Shown: in pieces, positions 53,351-61,616 of the stretch
Layout: each line of letters begins with the position of its first letter
Position numbering within the stretch: position 1 is the stretch's first letter
NCBI GenBank assembly: GCA_012960225.1
Contig: DUBS01000003.1
Span: 104,222-168,221, forward strand
Direction of reading: 5' to 3'
Length of the DNA: 64,000 bases
Source of the DNA: Gemmatimonadota bacterium
GTDB taxonomy: Bacteria > Gemmatimonadota > Gemmatimonadetes > Longimicrobiales > Gaopeijiaceae
The notes under the pieces: model-generated
Database searches by the model: none
What the model was told of the DNA's origin: nothing
What the model saw: the letters and a program-made list of their open reading frames with translations, nothing else
Position numbers and translations under genes: made by a program

Positions 53351-53710
53351 TCAGCAGTCAACCAGTTCAATACTGTCAGGTCCATTCGGCACCACACAAA
53401 TAAATTCAAAGGGTTCATCACCCTCGTCGGCCTTATAGTTGTGCGGGACACCCTCCGGGATATAGACCGCATCACCGGCCTTCACATGGTGGGTGTCTTC
53501 CCCGATTTGAACCTGAGCGGATCCCCTAAGAACATACTGCTCGTGCTCTACGGTGTTGGTATGCATCGGCATACCCCCACCAGGTTCCATTATGAAACGT
53601 CGCATCGCGAAATTCGGGCCCTCATCAGACCCGATCAGGACCTGACGCTTCGTCCCTGTGCCAGCCGCTACATCTTCGGTGGGGAGGTTGCCCACGTTTC
53701 TAACCGACAT
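53351..53710 (-). CDS. Small cupin-domain protein
   Basis: 119 residues from the ATG at 53710, with GGAG five bases upstream; a GTG at 53716 gives two more residues. It is a single cupin: MEPGGGMPMHTNTVEHEQYVL holds the first motif's two histidines and glutamate, and PEGVPHNYKADEG the second's histidine. The barrel resembles a metal-binding dioxygenase-like or regulatory cupin, and the function is unknown. It is convergent with the PQQ dehydrogenase gene, 28 bases apart, and divergent from the phosphodiesterase gene. Confidence 0.82.
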   Translation of the reverse strand: MSVRNVGNLPTEDVAAGTGTKRQVLIGSDEGPNFAMRRFIMEPGGGMPMHTNTVEHEQYVLRGSAQVQIGEDTHHVKAGDAVYIPEGVPHNYKADEGDEPFEFICVVPNGPDSIELVDC

Positions 53711-53812
53711 GATCACTCCTGGTCTTGATATGGCGGCACAAGTTGGCTGCTGCCATCCTATGACACCAATCTAGGGGTATAACGTATCGACCACGCAATC
53801 GTGAGGACACGA

Positions 53813-54748
53813 GTGATAAAGCATAGGTGCAAACTAAGCTTCCTGACTCTCTTTATCGGGATTTCTGCTTGCACTGAATCTACTCCGGAACAAGTCGGAC
53901 AGGATTTGCTAACACCTAAGGTCTTGGTGATCGGGATTGACGGCATCCGGCCTGATGTCTTGATGGATGTGCACACACCTCACATCGATAGACTCGCAGC
54001 AGAAGGCATACTCACGAACCAAGCGATGACGGGCTACCCCTCGGTCAGTGGGCCAGGTTGGTCTTCTATGCTCAATGGTGTGTGGCCAGATAAGCACGGT
54101 GTGACGGACAACTCCTTCGACGGTGAGCGCTACAATGATTTCCCGGATTTCTTAACACGCATCGAGCAGATCCGACCTGAGCTTGAAACATTTGCAGTAG
54201 CCGATTGGGCACCACTTGGTTACTCCGATCAGGGCAGTCCAACCATAAGCGACGCAGTGGATGTTAAGCACGTCCTCGACGGCTATGAACTGGGCTGGGC
54301 TGAGGCTGATGCGAAATCTGTCCAACTCGCGGTAGAGCAGTTAGAGACTTCAAATCCCGATGCTCTCTTTGTCTACCTAGGCAATCCGGATGAAATCAGC
54401 CATGAGCATAGTTCAATAGGATCCGAGTACCGAGATGCGATAGCACTAGCAGATGAACATGTAGGAGTTCTTGTGAAAGCAGTTCGCGATCGTGTGACGT
54501 ACCCTGAGGAAGATTGGCTAATTCTCTCAAGCACAGATCACGGGAGACGCTCCGATGGTGGACACGGCGGAAACAGCGAAGAGGAACGCACGATTTACTT
54601 CCTGGCGAACGGACCTTCAGTAATTGCAACAACCCCCCCAGACTCGACCTATATTGTAGACGTAGCAGTCACTGCTCTCACCCACCTTAGAATCCAGATC
54701 GACCCTTCCTGGCGATTAGACGGAAAACCAGTAGGAATCCTCCGCTAG
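53813..54748 (+). CDS. Lipoprotein of the alkaline phosphatase/type I phosphodiesterase superfamily
   Basis: 311 residues from a GTG at 53813, with GAGG six bases upstream; another GTG at 53801 is possible. A lipobox GISAC is predicted. The fold is that of nucleotide pyrophosphatase/phosphodiesterases: VIGIDGIRPDVL (first metal Asp), the nucleophile region GYPSVSGPGWSSMLNGVWP, and LILSSTDHGRRSDGGHGGN (metal His/Asp). The nucleophile residue position looks like a serine in place of the usual threonine. Size is smaller than the 400-residue family average. Likely substrates are phosphodiesters or nucleotides outside the inner membrane. It is a single gene, convergent with the small protein at 54771. 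Confidence 0.82.
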   Translation: MIKHRCKLSFLTLFIGISACTESTPEQVGQDLLTPKVLVIGIDGIRPDVLMDVHTPHIDRLAAEGILTNQAMTGYPSVSGPGWSSMLNGVWPDKHGVTDNSFDGERYNDFPDFLTRIEQIRPELETFAVADWAPLGYSDQGSPTISDAVDVKHVLDGYELGWAEADAKSVQLAVEQLETSNPDALFVYLGNPDEISHEHSSIGSEYRDAIALADEHVGVLVKAVRDRVTYPEEDWLILSSTDHGRRSDGGHGGNSEEERTIYFLANGPSVIATTPPDSTYIVDVAVTALTHLRIQIDPSWRLDGKPVGILR

Positions 54749-54770
54749 GCCTAGTTCTTGACTGTCAGAC

Positions 54771-55199
54771 TCAGGTAACTGGGCTGACTGGGGGGCAAAA
54801 TCGATACCGAGCAATTCTTAGTGCTGGAGCAACTGTATAGAAGAAGTGCAAGCGATTTTCACCGTCCAAGATCACGTTGGATGTCTGTTGTTTGGTTTTT
54901 GGATAGTCACGGCCTTGCTCATTCTCGATTACCAGTACCTCCCTCTCCTCCAAATCGCTACTGAGAGCATCCACCGCTCTTTCGAGTTTGTCGAGCAACT
55001 GCTGCTCTGTCTGATCCTGTACATCGCCCTCAGCTTCGGCAACAATTTCACGGGTCTCGACCAACTCATATTCCGAACGGAAGGCGTCCACTCCGATAGA
55101 CCTCTGGTGGTTGCGGCGAAACCCTACTTCGTTCAGGGCCTTGGAGTCGAAGTTTAATTCTACGCTGTGGAATGATATTCCATATTGCCTGAAGACCAT
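54771..55199 (-). CDS. Hypothetical acidic protein, 142 residues
   Basis: A 142-residue frame from an ATG at 55199 with a good GAGG six bases upstream. It contains an acidic, helical centre (VAEAEGDVQDQTEQQLLDKL and RAVDALSSDLEEREVLVIEN) and a C-terminal part with alternating hydrophobic residues. No family recognised; it is neither a signal-peptide nor a membrane protein. It lies 46 bases downstream of the functional DEAD-box helicase gene on the same strand, so the two may be co-transcribed. A plus-strand frame over the same bases looks like a shadow. Composition and ribosome-binding site support a real gene. Confidence 0.55.
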   Translation of the reverse strand: MVFRQYGISFHSVELNFDSKALNEVGFRRNHQRSIGVDAFRSEYELVETREIVAEAEGDVQDQTEQQLLDKLERAVDALSSDLEEREVLVIENEQGRDYPKTKQQTSNVILDGENRLHFFYTVAPALRIARYRFCPPVSPVT

Positions 55200-55245
55200 C
55201 TATGCCCTCAACTAGCGGTCTACTCTTGCTAACAGTCCGTTGATT

Positions 55246-56505
55246 TCATGACTCGGGATCCAAAAGGGCTTCGAGTTCCTCTGCCGTAAGGTCCTCGGCT
55301 GAACGTGATCCTAGACCCTGTGGGGATCGGGATTTACGCCTTTTCTTTGCGGCTGCACTCGATTCGGCCTTAGGTACGCCGGCGTAGTCATACTCGGGGA
55401 TATGGATTCGGTTCAAGTCTCGCCCGAGCCGATGCTCCAGACTCTTCAGTGCCCCCAGATCAGCACCGGTCACAAAGGTTATAGCGGTACCAGTGGCACC
55501 GGCCCTCCCCGTGCGTCCGATGCGGTGCACATAGTCTTCCGGGTCTAGTGGTATATCGTAATTGACTACGTGGCTGATCCCCTCAACGTCGAGTCCCCTC
55601 TGTGCGACATCGGTTGCCACCAACACCCTTACCTTGCCTTGGGCAAAGCGCTCCAACGCACGTGTTCGGTGCTGCATCCGGCGGTTAGAGTGTAATACAT
55701 CGGTTCGGATGTCCTCACGCTGCAGCCTCGCATCTAGTACATCAGCACCAGCTTTCGTGCGCGTGAAAACAAGAACCTGATCCCAGTCCGGTTCCTTCAG
55801 AAGCTCAGCCAGAAGATCTGGTTTTTTCTCTGGTTTAACTGAGTAAAAGATCTCCTCGATTCCCTCTGCAGTTGTCCCTGGTGGAGTAGCTTCAACCCAG
55901 ATTGCCTCCCTGGTAATACGGAGTGCCAGATCATGTACACCGTTCGGCATCGTCGCACTGAAGAGCATAGTCTGCCGCTTCTTGGGCATTCCCTTGAGGA
56001 CTTCCTCTATCTGAGGTCTAAAACCCATATCAAGCATACGATCAGCCTCGTCGAGCACGAGATAATTAACACTGCTCAAATCGACTCGCTTTGAATGCGC
56101 ATGGTCTATGAAGCGTCCTGGGGTTGCAACAATCACTTCGAATCCTGACTCCAGCGCCTCGATCTGGGGCCCATATCCGACCCCACCAAAGATTGCGGCA
56201 GTCCTGATATTCGTCCCCATAGCAAGTGAAACCGTATCGTCGGCAACTTGCTGTGCCAATTCGCGTGTCGGACATAGAACAAGGACCTGCAGGCCAGCTC
56301 CCGCTCGTAGCCGCTCCAAGGCCGGTACCATGAACGCTCCAGTCTTACCGGTTCCTGTCTGGGCGATCCCCACTACATCCGTACCCGCCAGACCCGGCGG
56401 AATCGCCTCAGCTTGAATCGGGGTGGGAACTGTCCAGCCGAGTGCTTCAATAGCACCAAGGCGTTGTTCTGAAAGATCTAGGTCGGCGAAGGTGTTAACA
56501 CCCAA
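55246..56505 (-). CDS. DEAD-box RNA helicase, canonical
   Basis: About 419 residues from a TTG at 56505, where the family's 'F.dL.L' opening (TFADLDLSEQRLGAIEALGW) begins; the frame extends to a GTG at 56610 without recognisable sequence. All helicase motifs are intact: Q-motif PTPIQAEAIPPG, motif I IAQTGTGKTGAF, Ia PTRELAQQ, II VLDEADRMLDMGF, III FSATMP, V TDVAQRGLDVEG and VI VHRIGRTGRAG. It is a RhlE/DeaD-type ATPase that remodels RNA, with a short basic C-terminal tail (AAKKRRKSRS) for RNA binding. A second, catalytically degenerate DEAD-box protein lies 3 kb away at 59523. Confidence 0.93.
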   Translation of the reverse strand: MGVNTFADLDLSEQRLGAIEALGWTVPTPIQAEAIPPGLAGTDVVGIAQTGTGKTGAFMVPALERLRAGAGLQVLVLCPTRELAQQVADDTVSLAMGTNIRTAAIFGGVGYGPQIEALESGFEVIVATPGRFIDHAHSKRVDLSSVNYLVLDEADRMLDMGFRPQIEEVLKGMPKKRQTMLFSATMPNGVHDLALRITREAIWVEATPPGTTAEGIEEIFYSVKPEKKPDLLAELLKEPDWDQVLVFTRTKAGADVLDARLQREDIRTDVLHSNRRMQHRTRALERFAQGKVRVLVATDVAQRGLDVEGISHVVNYDIPLDPEDYVHRIGRTGRAGATGTAITFVTGADLGALKSLEHRLGRDLNRIHIPEYDYAGVPKAESSAAAKKRRKSRSPQGLGSRSAEDLTAEELEALLDPES

Positions 56506-56683
56506 TATTGCTGTCTCGCTGTCTATTCGAAGGGCTGGGCACCAATGGTTTCTTATCGGAAAGCCCGATTGGAAGAAAAGTAACAAGCTTCCTTGCCAGG
56601 GGTGTAACACAACAACAAGTTGGCCGCGCCATAAGCTGGATTATGATGACCTGTACTTTCGCCATGGCTGATCTAGCAACCGG

Positions 56684-57181
56684 ATGAATACAAACTTGAA
56701 CGAAACTCCTAAAACATCTGTACTCTTCGTCTGCCTTGGGAACATCTGCCGTTCCCCGCTGGCTGAAGGAATCTTCAGATATCTCGTGGAAGAGGAGGGA
56801 TTAGGCGATCACTTCTTGATTGACTCTGCAGGGACAGGAGCATGGCATGTCGGAGAGCGGCCCGACGGTCGAGCTTCACTCGTAGCTCAACAACACGGGG
56901 TCACTCTGGATTCTCGAGCCCGACAGGTCCAAAAAGAAGATTTTGAACTCTTTGATTATATGATCGCTATGGATCGCGAGAACCTGAGGGCACTGGAGGA
57001 ATTGAAGTCAGGAACCAACAGCGACACCCAAATCACACTCCTTTGCTCCCACGATCCTAATGGTGACAACGGAGATGAGATCCCTGATCCCTACTACGGT
57101 GGAGCCAGTGGGTTCGAAAATGTCTACCAACTGGTGCATCAATCTTGTAAGGGACTGCTTAAACAATTTCTCGCCGCCTGA
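56684..57181 (+). CDS. Low-molecular-weight protein-tyrosine phosphatase
   Basis: 165 residues. The phosphatase loop VCLGNICRSPLAEG carries the nucleophile Cys17 and Arg23 (CX5R), and the general-acid segment IPDPYYGGASGF lies near the C-terminus. This is the complete signature of the LMW-PTP family, which dephosphorylates tyrosines and, in bacteria, often regulates exopolysaccharide export. No tyrosine kinase or polysaccharide genes are nearby. It is divergent from the helicase gene, and convergent with the aminotransferase at 57249. Confidence 0.9.
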   Translation: MNTNLNETPKTSVLFVCLGNICRSPLAEGIFRYLVEEEGLGDHFLIDSAGTGAWHVGERPDGRASLVAQQHGVTLDSRARQVQKEDFELFDYMIAMDRENLRALEELKSGTNSDTQITLLCSHDPNGDNGDEIPDPYYGGASGFENVYQLVHQSCKGLLKQFLAA

Positions 57182-57248
57182 TAACTCTATTATCAGTGTA
57201 GAATAGTGGCACACGTCCCGAGTATTATCGGGGGCTGTCGACGAGAGA

Positions 57249-58451
57249 CTAGACTGCGGCTCCAGTGCTGACCATCGCTACAACCCTCTCGAATGCCTCT
57301 TCAATTAGAGCGTCCGCTGCTGCGAAGCTGAGTCTCACCCACCGGTCATCACCAAACGCGGCACCTGGCACAAGCGCCACGCCATGTTCCTGCAGAAGCC
57401 GCGAGCACCAAGCCGTAGCACCACTTTCATCTGCTGCAAGAAGTCCATCCACACGAAAATAGAGGTAAAAAGCCCCCTCAGGTCGAATGTATGGGACACC
57501 AGGGAGAAGTTGGTCCATTAAGGTTATGACAAGGTCTCGGCGGCGCCGAAAAGCGGCCCCCATTTCAGCAATCGCAAGAGAAGCTGCCTCCACATTACGA
57601 AACGCTTCCAGGGCTCCTACTTGAGAAGGAGTAGCTGTATTGGATGTGATCTGACTCTGAAGTGCAGTGAATTTCTGAGCAACTTCAACGCTTGAGTATG
57701 AGAAACCTACCCTCCATCCAGTCATTGCATAGCTTTTCGAAGCACCATCGACCAGAATGAAATTGCCGACATCCGACTCTGGTAAATCCAGGACACCAGG
57801 GGCTGCACCACCCTCCTCACCGAAGTACACATTACGATAAATCTCGTCACTCACGATCCAGATTCCTCGGCCTTTGGCCCAAGCAGAGAGTTCCTTGAGT
57901 TCTGCGAGGGAATAAATCGCACCGGTGGGATTGCATGGAGTATTCAACACGAGTCCCTTGGTGTTCCCGGAAACAACACGTTCTAGGTCCGATGGCACGA
58001 CCTTGAAACTGTTGGCTTCAGCTCCGAAAACCGTCACAGGTTCAGCACGTGCGAGCATGACCAGGTCCGGATAGGTCGTCCAGTATGGAGCGGCAACCAA
58101 TACTTCATCGCCAGGACCACAGAGAGAGAAAAATGTGTTAAATAGCGCTTGCTTAACGCCGGCGCTGACTACGACCCCCTGCCAATTGATTTCACGACCT
58201 GAGCGTGCCGCGAGGTGATTGGCAATCGCTTGACGAAGTTCGGGGAGACCTGCGGGCGGTGTGTAGCGGGTGCGACCTGACCTGATACCGTGCACTGCCG
58301 CATCAGCTATGAATAGAGGTGTGTCAAAATCAGGCTCACCCGCTCCGAGGTTAACGATGTCGCGACCCTCAGCTACCAGGCTCTTTGCCAAAATGCTAAC
58401 CGTGATTGTGGCCGAAGGCTTGAGTCTCTCGACATTGGCGCTGAAAGACAT
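57249..58451 (-). CDS. Class I aminotransferase (aspartate/aromatic type)
   Basis: 400 residues, fold type I PLP enzyme. NLGAGEPDFDTP opens the family core, followed by RYTPPAGLPELRQAI and VLNTPCNPTGAIYSL. The PLP-lysine segment is VDGASKSYAMTGWRVG, and the C-terminal part has PEGAFYLYFRVD and VALVPGAAFGDDRWVRLSFAA. This is the aspartate aminotransferase subgroup Ib pattern. It interconverts aspartate or aromatic amino acids with 2-oxo acids. It is a single gene, divergent from the DsbA-like gene at 58562 across a 110-base region. Confidence 0.9.
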   Translation of the reverse strand: MSFSANVERLKPSATITVSILAKSLVAEGRDIVNLGAGEPDFDTPLFIADAAVHGIRSGRTRYTPPAGLPELRQAIANHLAARSGREINWQGVVVSAGVKQALFNTFFSLCGPGDEVLVAAPYWTTYPDLVMLARAEPVTVFGAEANSFKVVPSDLERVVSGNTKGLVLNTPCNPTGAIYSLAELKELSAWAKGRGIWIVSDEIYRNVYFGEEGGAAPGVLDLPESDVGNFILVDGASKSYAMTGWRVGFSYSSVEVAQKFTALQSQITSNTATPSQVGALEAFRNVEAASLAIAEMGAAFRRRRDLVITLMDQLLPGVPYIRPEGAFYLYFRVDGLLAADESGATAWCSRLLQEHGVALVPGAAFGDDRWVRLSFAAADALIEEAFERVVAMVSTGAAV

Positions 58452-58561
58452 GACACTCCTTTGAGTAGCAATCTAGGAAAGAAATATGGTGGGACCCCGA
58501 GGCCGGAGGAAGCACCCAATACTCTGGCCGACCGCAGCGGGTTTAACCACCTTCCCATTCC

Positions 58562-59146
58562 ATGATTTACCAGTCTCCATGCCTACTGATAGACGTCGCC
58601 GACCCGCTCTCTTTCCTGGCCCACCTACAGGTAAGGTCAGTAGAGCAAAGAACGGGAAGTCATGTACAGCGTGTCCCGGTTGAACTCCGTCCTCCACCAG
58701 CAGAGCTGATCGACGCTGACCACCCCTTCTGGCTTCAGCGCTGGGAACAAGCAGAAACTCTAGCGGAAGGACTCAACCTATCCCTAAGAAAGCCATGCCT
58801 AGTGCCTTGGTCTCGTAAAGCTCACGAGCTCTTATGCCATGCCCGTGCAACTGGACTAGACGAGGCCGGCGAACTGCTTGATTTGATCTTCCAAGGCTTC
58901 CTGCTTAAGGGAAAGGATATAGGTCGAGTCGATATACTCGTGGGCATTGGGCAGTCTGTGGGATTAGAGTTGAGCGAAACCAAGGCAGTCCTAGATATCG
59001 ACCGGTATGAAGCAGAAGTCTCTGATGCCCTTGAATACGCTCGCTCACAGAAAGCTGAGGTGCCGCCGGTACTCATCAGGGGCCATAAGCACTTAAGGGA
59101 CTTCCACAACGACGAAGCGATCGGCACCTTTCTAGCCACGACTTGA
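58562..59146 (+). CDS. DsbA/kappa-GST-fold protein without CXXC
   Basis: 194 residues from an ATG without a clear ribosome-binding site. The sequence matches the thioredoxin-fold branch that includes 2-hydroxychromene-2-carboxylate isomerase and FrnE/GST-kappa. LIDVADPLSFLAHLQ (the position of the DsbA CXXC) is followed by VPVELRPPP, then the helical insertion LLDLIFQGFLLKGKDIGRVDIL and the returning fold with DALEYARSQKAEVPPVLIRG, where the family's GVPTF usually lies. The active site is a serine-containing PLSF instead of CXXC, as in kappa GST and the isomerases. A role in glutathione- or thiol-linked isomerisation is a guess. It precedes the 59207 and 59523 genes on the same strand. Confidence 0.68.
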   Translation: MIYQSPCLLIDVADPLSFLAHLQVRSVEQRTGSHVQRVPVELRPPPAELIDADHPFWLQRWEQAETLAEGLNLSLRKPCLVPWSRKAHELLCHARATGLDEAGELLDLIFQGFLLKGKDIGRVDILVGIGQSVGLELSETKAVLDIDRYEAEVSDALEYARSQKAEVPPVLIRGHKHLRDFHNDEAIGTFLATT

Positions 59147-59206
59147 TTGGAGTTCGGAGCCTGGACGCACTCAAGTCTCTTAAACATACAGACTACAGTC
59201 ACAAAT

Positions 59207-59509
59207 ATGGCCGGTTATCAGCGTAAGACAGCGCTCTCGCCCAGAGAAGTATTTTCGGAAGCCGAGGACTTCCTTCCTCGGCTTATTGGGCTCACCCGCG
59301 CAAACAACTCAAGTCATACTGCTACATATGACGGTGCTGAAGGGATGGTCACGCTAACCGCTCATCGGCATGGACCCTACACCGATGTTGTGGCTACTAC
59401 CGACCAACTTCGGACATCAAGAATGGATTACGAGGTACAAAAACTCTTGAATCGCCTTCCATATGAACCCGGTGACCTCGGTGGTCCAGGTTCTGGCGAT
59501 CCTACCTAA
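59207..59509 (+). CDS. Small hypothetical protein ahead of the DEAD-like gene, 100 residues
   Basis: 100 residues from the ATG at 59207; the frame extends to 59147 but with poor sequence. It has a basic/aromatic N-terminus (MAGYQRKTALSPREVF), an alpha/beta-like middle (MVTLTAHRHGPYTDVVATTD) and a short C-terminal glycine-rich tail. No family recognised. It lies 60 bases after the DsbA-like gene and 13 bases before the degenerate helicase gene, so the three may form one operon. No signal peptide or helix-turn-helix motif is obvious. Confidence 0.55.
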   Translation: MAGYQRKTALSPREVFSEAEDFLPRLIGLTRANNSSHTATYDGAEGMVTLTAHRHGPYTDVVATTDQLRTSRMDYEVQKLLNRLPYEPGDLGGPGSGDPT

Positions 59510-59522
59510 AGCAGTGCTCAAA

Positions 59523-61052
59523 ATGGATTCATTCGAAGAACTCGGGTTAAGCCCCGAGTTAGTTGAGGCACTGGCTGCCGAAGGGATTGAACAGCCGACA
59601 TCGATACAGAAATCGGTGATTCCTTTTGTGTATCGTGAGAATAATGTGATCGTAGCAGCGGGTCCCGGGAGTGGGGTGACTATGTCCTGGGCAGTAGCCC
59701 TACTAAATCGCTTTCATGACTTACAAGAGGGAAGTCCTCGGGTACTTGTGCTCACGCCCTCACGTGACCGGGCTAATGATTTAGCCGAATCGATGAGCCC
59801 GATCGCCAGCCACATCGGACAAACTGTGGGGGCACTAGGATCTCAATGGGTGCAACCCGAACAAGCAATATTGCTCTTCGCGACACCTGGCGATGTCTTA
59901 GCAAGCTGTACCACTCATGAACTTGAACTCGAGCCTGTGGAAGCAATCGTTCTGGACCAAGCGAGCCGAATCGATGAGTTCGATGGCCTTGAAGAAGTCG
60001 AGCTCGTCCTGAGCTACCTAGCCAGCACAACACAGCGAATCGTCACTTCTATGCCTGTTACAAGTGCTGTTGCAGACTTCTGCAAACGGCACTTAAAGCG
60101 CGCGATCAGTTTGCCCTCCGCGGATACATCGGTAGCTGATGGGCCCAGGCGTGGTACACTGCGGTTCCGGATCACAACCGAGCCACTTGAACACGAGGCC
60201 CTCAAGGTCGTAGAGAATATCTTAGCCTCCGGAACACCACATGCGCTGCTCTACTGCCGCAATGACGACCGTGCGGCCGATGTCGGGGACTATTTGACAC
60301 TCCATGGCTACCTCGCCGGTGCCCCCGGTGATACGAAAGTTCCCGTATGGCTTGGTGTCAATCCACTCGAAGTACGGAGCGCCATCGGTGACCATAAGCA
60401 CATACCTATCATTAGCTGCGATGTACCAGCAGACGTGGATGATCTTGATCGCCGCCACGGTGCTTCGGATCAGGGTTTCGTGGTGGTTCTGCCCCGAGAG
60501 ATACCACACCTTCGTGCAACCGCCCGACAAGCAGGCTATGAAGTTGTTCCATTCCCGCCCGAAATTAGAAAGAGTGCTGGTCCCATCGCCGCGCTACATG
60601 ATTCAATTCGAGGGGTGATAGAGAAGGAGGACATTGCACCGTACTTATTCGCCCTCGAATCTATGTTCGAAGAATATGACGCGGCTGAAGTGGCTGCAGC
60701 GCTTGCTCTCTTGAGTAAACGCTCAGTAACGACCGAGGTGGCCCCTGCAAACACTCCGACCAATGTACCAGCATGGGCCAAACTCTTCGTCGGAATTGGC
60801 ACACGAGATGGGCTGCAGCCTGGTGATCTTTTGGGTACGATCACAGGAGAAGCAAACGTATCGGGAGACACGGTCGGGCGTATCGAAATCAAGGAAAACT
60901 ATACACTCGTAGAAGTTCATGATTCAGTAGCGCAAGATGTCATCGCAGCACTTAATGGAAGAACCATCTGCGGGCGTGCGGTGCGCGCGGACTTTGACAG
61001 ACCGCAACGAGGCGGCGGCGGTCATCGTCTACCTAGGTCGAAGAATAGTTGA
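59523..61052 (+). CDS. Catalytically degenerate DEAD-box protein with DbpA-type RNA-binding domain
   Basis: 509 residues from the ATG at 59523. The fold of a DeaD/CsdA helicase is recognisable: an intact Q-motif (FEELGLSPELVEALAAEGI, then PTSIQKSVIP) and a C-terminal DbpA-like RNA-binding domain (WAKLFVGIGTRDGLQPGDLL to GRAVRADFD). But the catalytic motifs are gone. Walker A reads AAGPGSGVT (residues 45-53), with Val52 replacing the essential lysine. DEAD reads DQAS (145-148), the SAT position reads SMP, and the HRIGRTGR region reads RRHGASDQG. It is almost certainly an ATPase-dead RNA-binding protein, since no single frameshift explains the changes. A strong bidirectional terminator follows at 61068. 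Confidence 0.85.
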   Translation: MDSFEELGLSPELVEALAAEGIEQPTSIQKSVIPFVYRENNVIVAAGPGSGVTMSWAVALLNRFHDLQEGSPRVLVLTPSRDRANDLAESMSPIASHIGQTVGALGSQWVQPEQAILLFATPGDVLASCTTHELELEPVEAIVLDQASRIDEFDGLEEVELVLSYLASTTQRIVTSMPVTSAVADFCKRHLKRAISLPSADTSVADGPRRGTLRFRITTEPLEHEALKVVENILASGTPHALLYCRNDDRAADVGDYLTLHGYLAGAPGDTKVPVWLGVNPLEVRSAIGDHKHIPIISCDVPADVDDLDRRHGASDQGFVVVLPREIPHLRATARQAGYEVVPFPPEIRKSAGPIAALHDSIRGVIEKEDIAPYLFALESMFEEYDAAEVAAALALLSKRSVTTEVAPANTPTNVPAWAKLFVGIGTRDGLQPGDLLGTITGEANVSGDTVGRIEIKENYTLVEVHDSVAQDVIAALNGRTICGRAVRADFDRPQRGGGGHRLPRSKNS

Positions 61053-61067
61053 CTGAGGTGAAATACG

Positions 61068-61104
61068 AAGAGGCCGCGTCACCTCAAAGGTGACACGGCC
61101 TCTT
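61068..61104. terminator. Strong bidirectional Rho-independent terminator
   Basis: Seventeen-base arms (61068-61084 and 61088-61104) with one mismatch and a three-base loop form AAGAGGCCG...CGGCCTCTT. The hairpin is flanked by A/T-rich bases on both sides. It separates the convergent degenerate DEAD-box gene (stop 61052) and the HU gene (stop 61170). Confidence 0.85.
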
Positions 61105-61169
61105 ATTTCGCGGGTCACACCTGACCGCTGCGGCTCCGATCAGGCACCCAGGACGTAACTTCGGGGTCG

Positions 61170-61460
61170 TTACGACCCTTTGACTGCGTCCTTCAAACCC
61201 TTTCCTGCGCGGAATCCCGGTGTCTTGGTGGCCGCGATATAAATCGACTGGCCAGTCCGAGGGTTCCGGCCCATCCGGGCCTTACGATGTTTGGCTTCAA
61301 ACGTACCAAAGCCGGTGATTTGGACCTTGCGGTCTCCCCTGAGCGCAGAGGATATGATCCCGCCACTTGGGCCAAAGAGTGCGTCCACACAACGCGATGC
61401 ATCAGCCTTGGTCATGCCGGTTGCACTCGCGAGGGCGTCCACTAAGTCGGACTTGTTCAT
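61170..61460 (-). CDS. HU/IHF-family DNA-binding protein
   Basis: 96 residues from the ATG at 61460, with AGGAG seven bases upstream. A frame continuing to 61556 is rejected because the family starts MNKSDLVDALA. The DNA-binding HU signature is clear: GFGTFEAKHRKARMGRNPRTG, then AATKTPGFRAGKGLKDAVKG. The loop between helices (FGPSGGIISSALRGDRKVQI) is slightly longer than in canonical HU. HU is an abundant nucleoid-associated protein that bends DNA. It has its own promoter, with a palindrome at the -10 region, and ends at a bidirectional terminator. Confidence 0.94.
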   Translation of the reverse strand: MNKSDLVDALASATGMTKADASRCVDALFGPSGGIISSALRGDRKVQITGFGTFEAKHRKARMGRNPRTGQSIYIAATKTPGFRAGKGLKDAVKGS

Positions 61461-61600
61461 CTGGCTGCTCCTGTCACTTAGATGGGTAAGTTGTCGCGGC
61501 CAAAGCCGCCATTCTTGCAGGCCTGGAGAACTCTCTCCCATCAAGCTTTGGATCACTCGAAAAGCCGCATGAAATCAAGTGTTTCCGAGCCTTGCAGGTC

Positions 61601-61616
61601 ACAGTTAGATAACTGT
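61601..61616. promoter_or_regulatory. 16-base palindrome overlapping the HU promoter -10 box
   Basis: ACAGTTA (61601-61607) and TAACTGT (61610-61616) are perfect inverted repeats separated by GA. The palindrome covers the proposed -10 box (61612-61617) and the transcription start area of the HU gene, a position where a bound repressor would block initiation. Confidence 0.45.

Noticed and set aside
54846-55157. A hydrophobic plus-strand frame of 103 codons
   Set aside because: It lies antisense to the acidic 142-residue frame, whose composition and ribosome site are better; hydrophobicity is a mirror effect of that frame.
57217-57232. CCCGA/TCGGG hairpin as terminator between phosphatase and aminotransferase genes
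   Set aside because: Only a five-base stem and no T-run in either direction.
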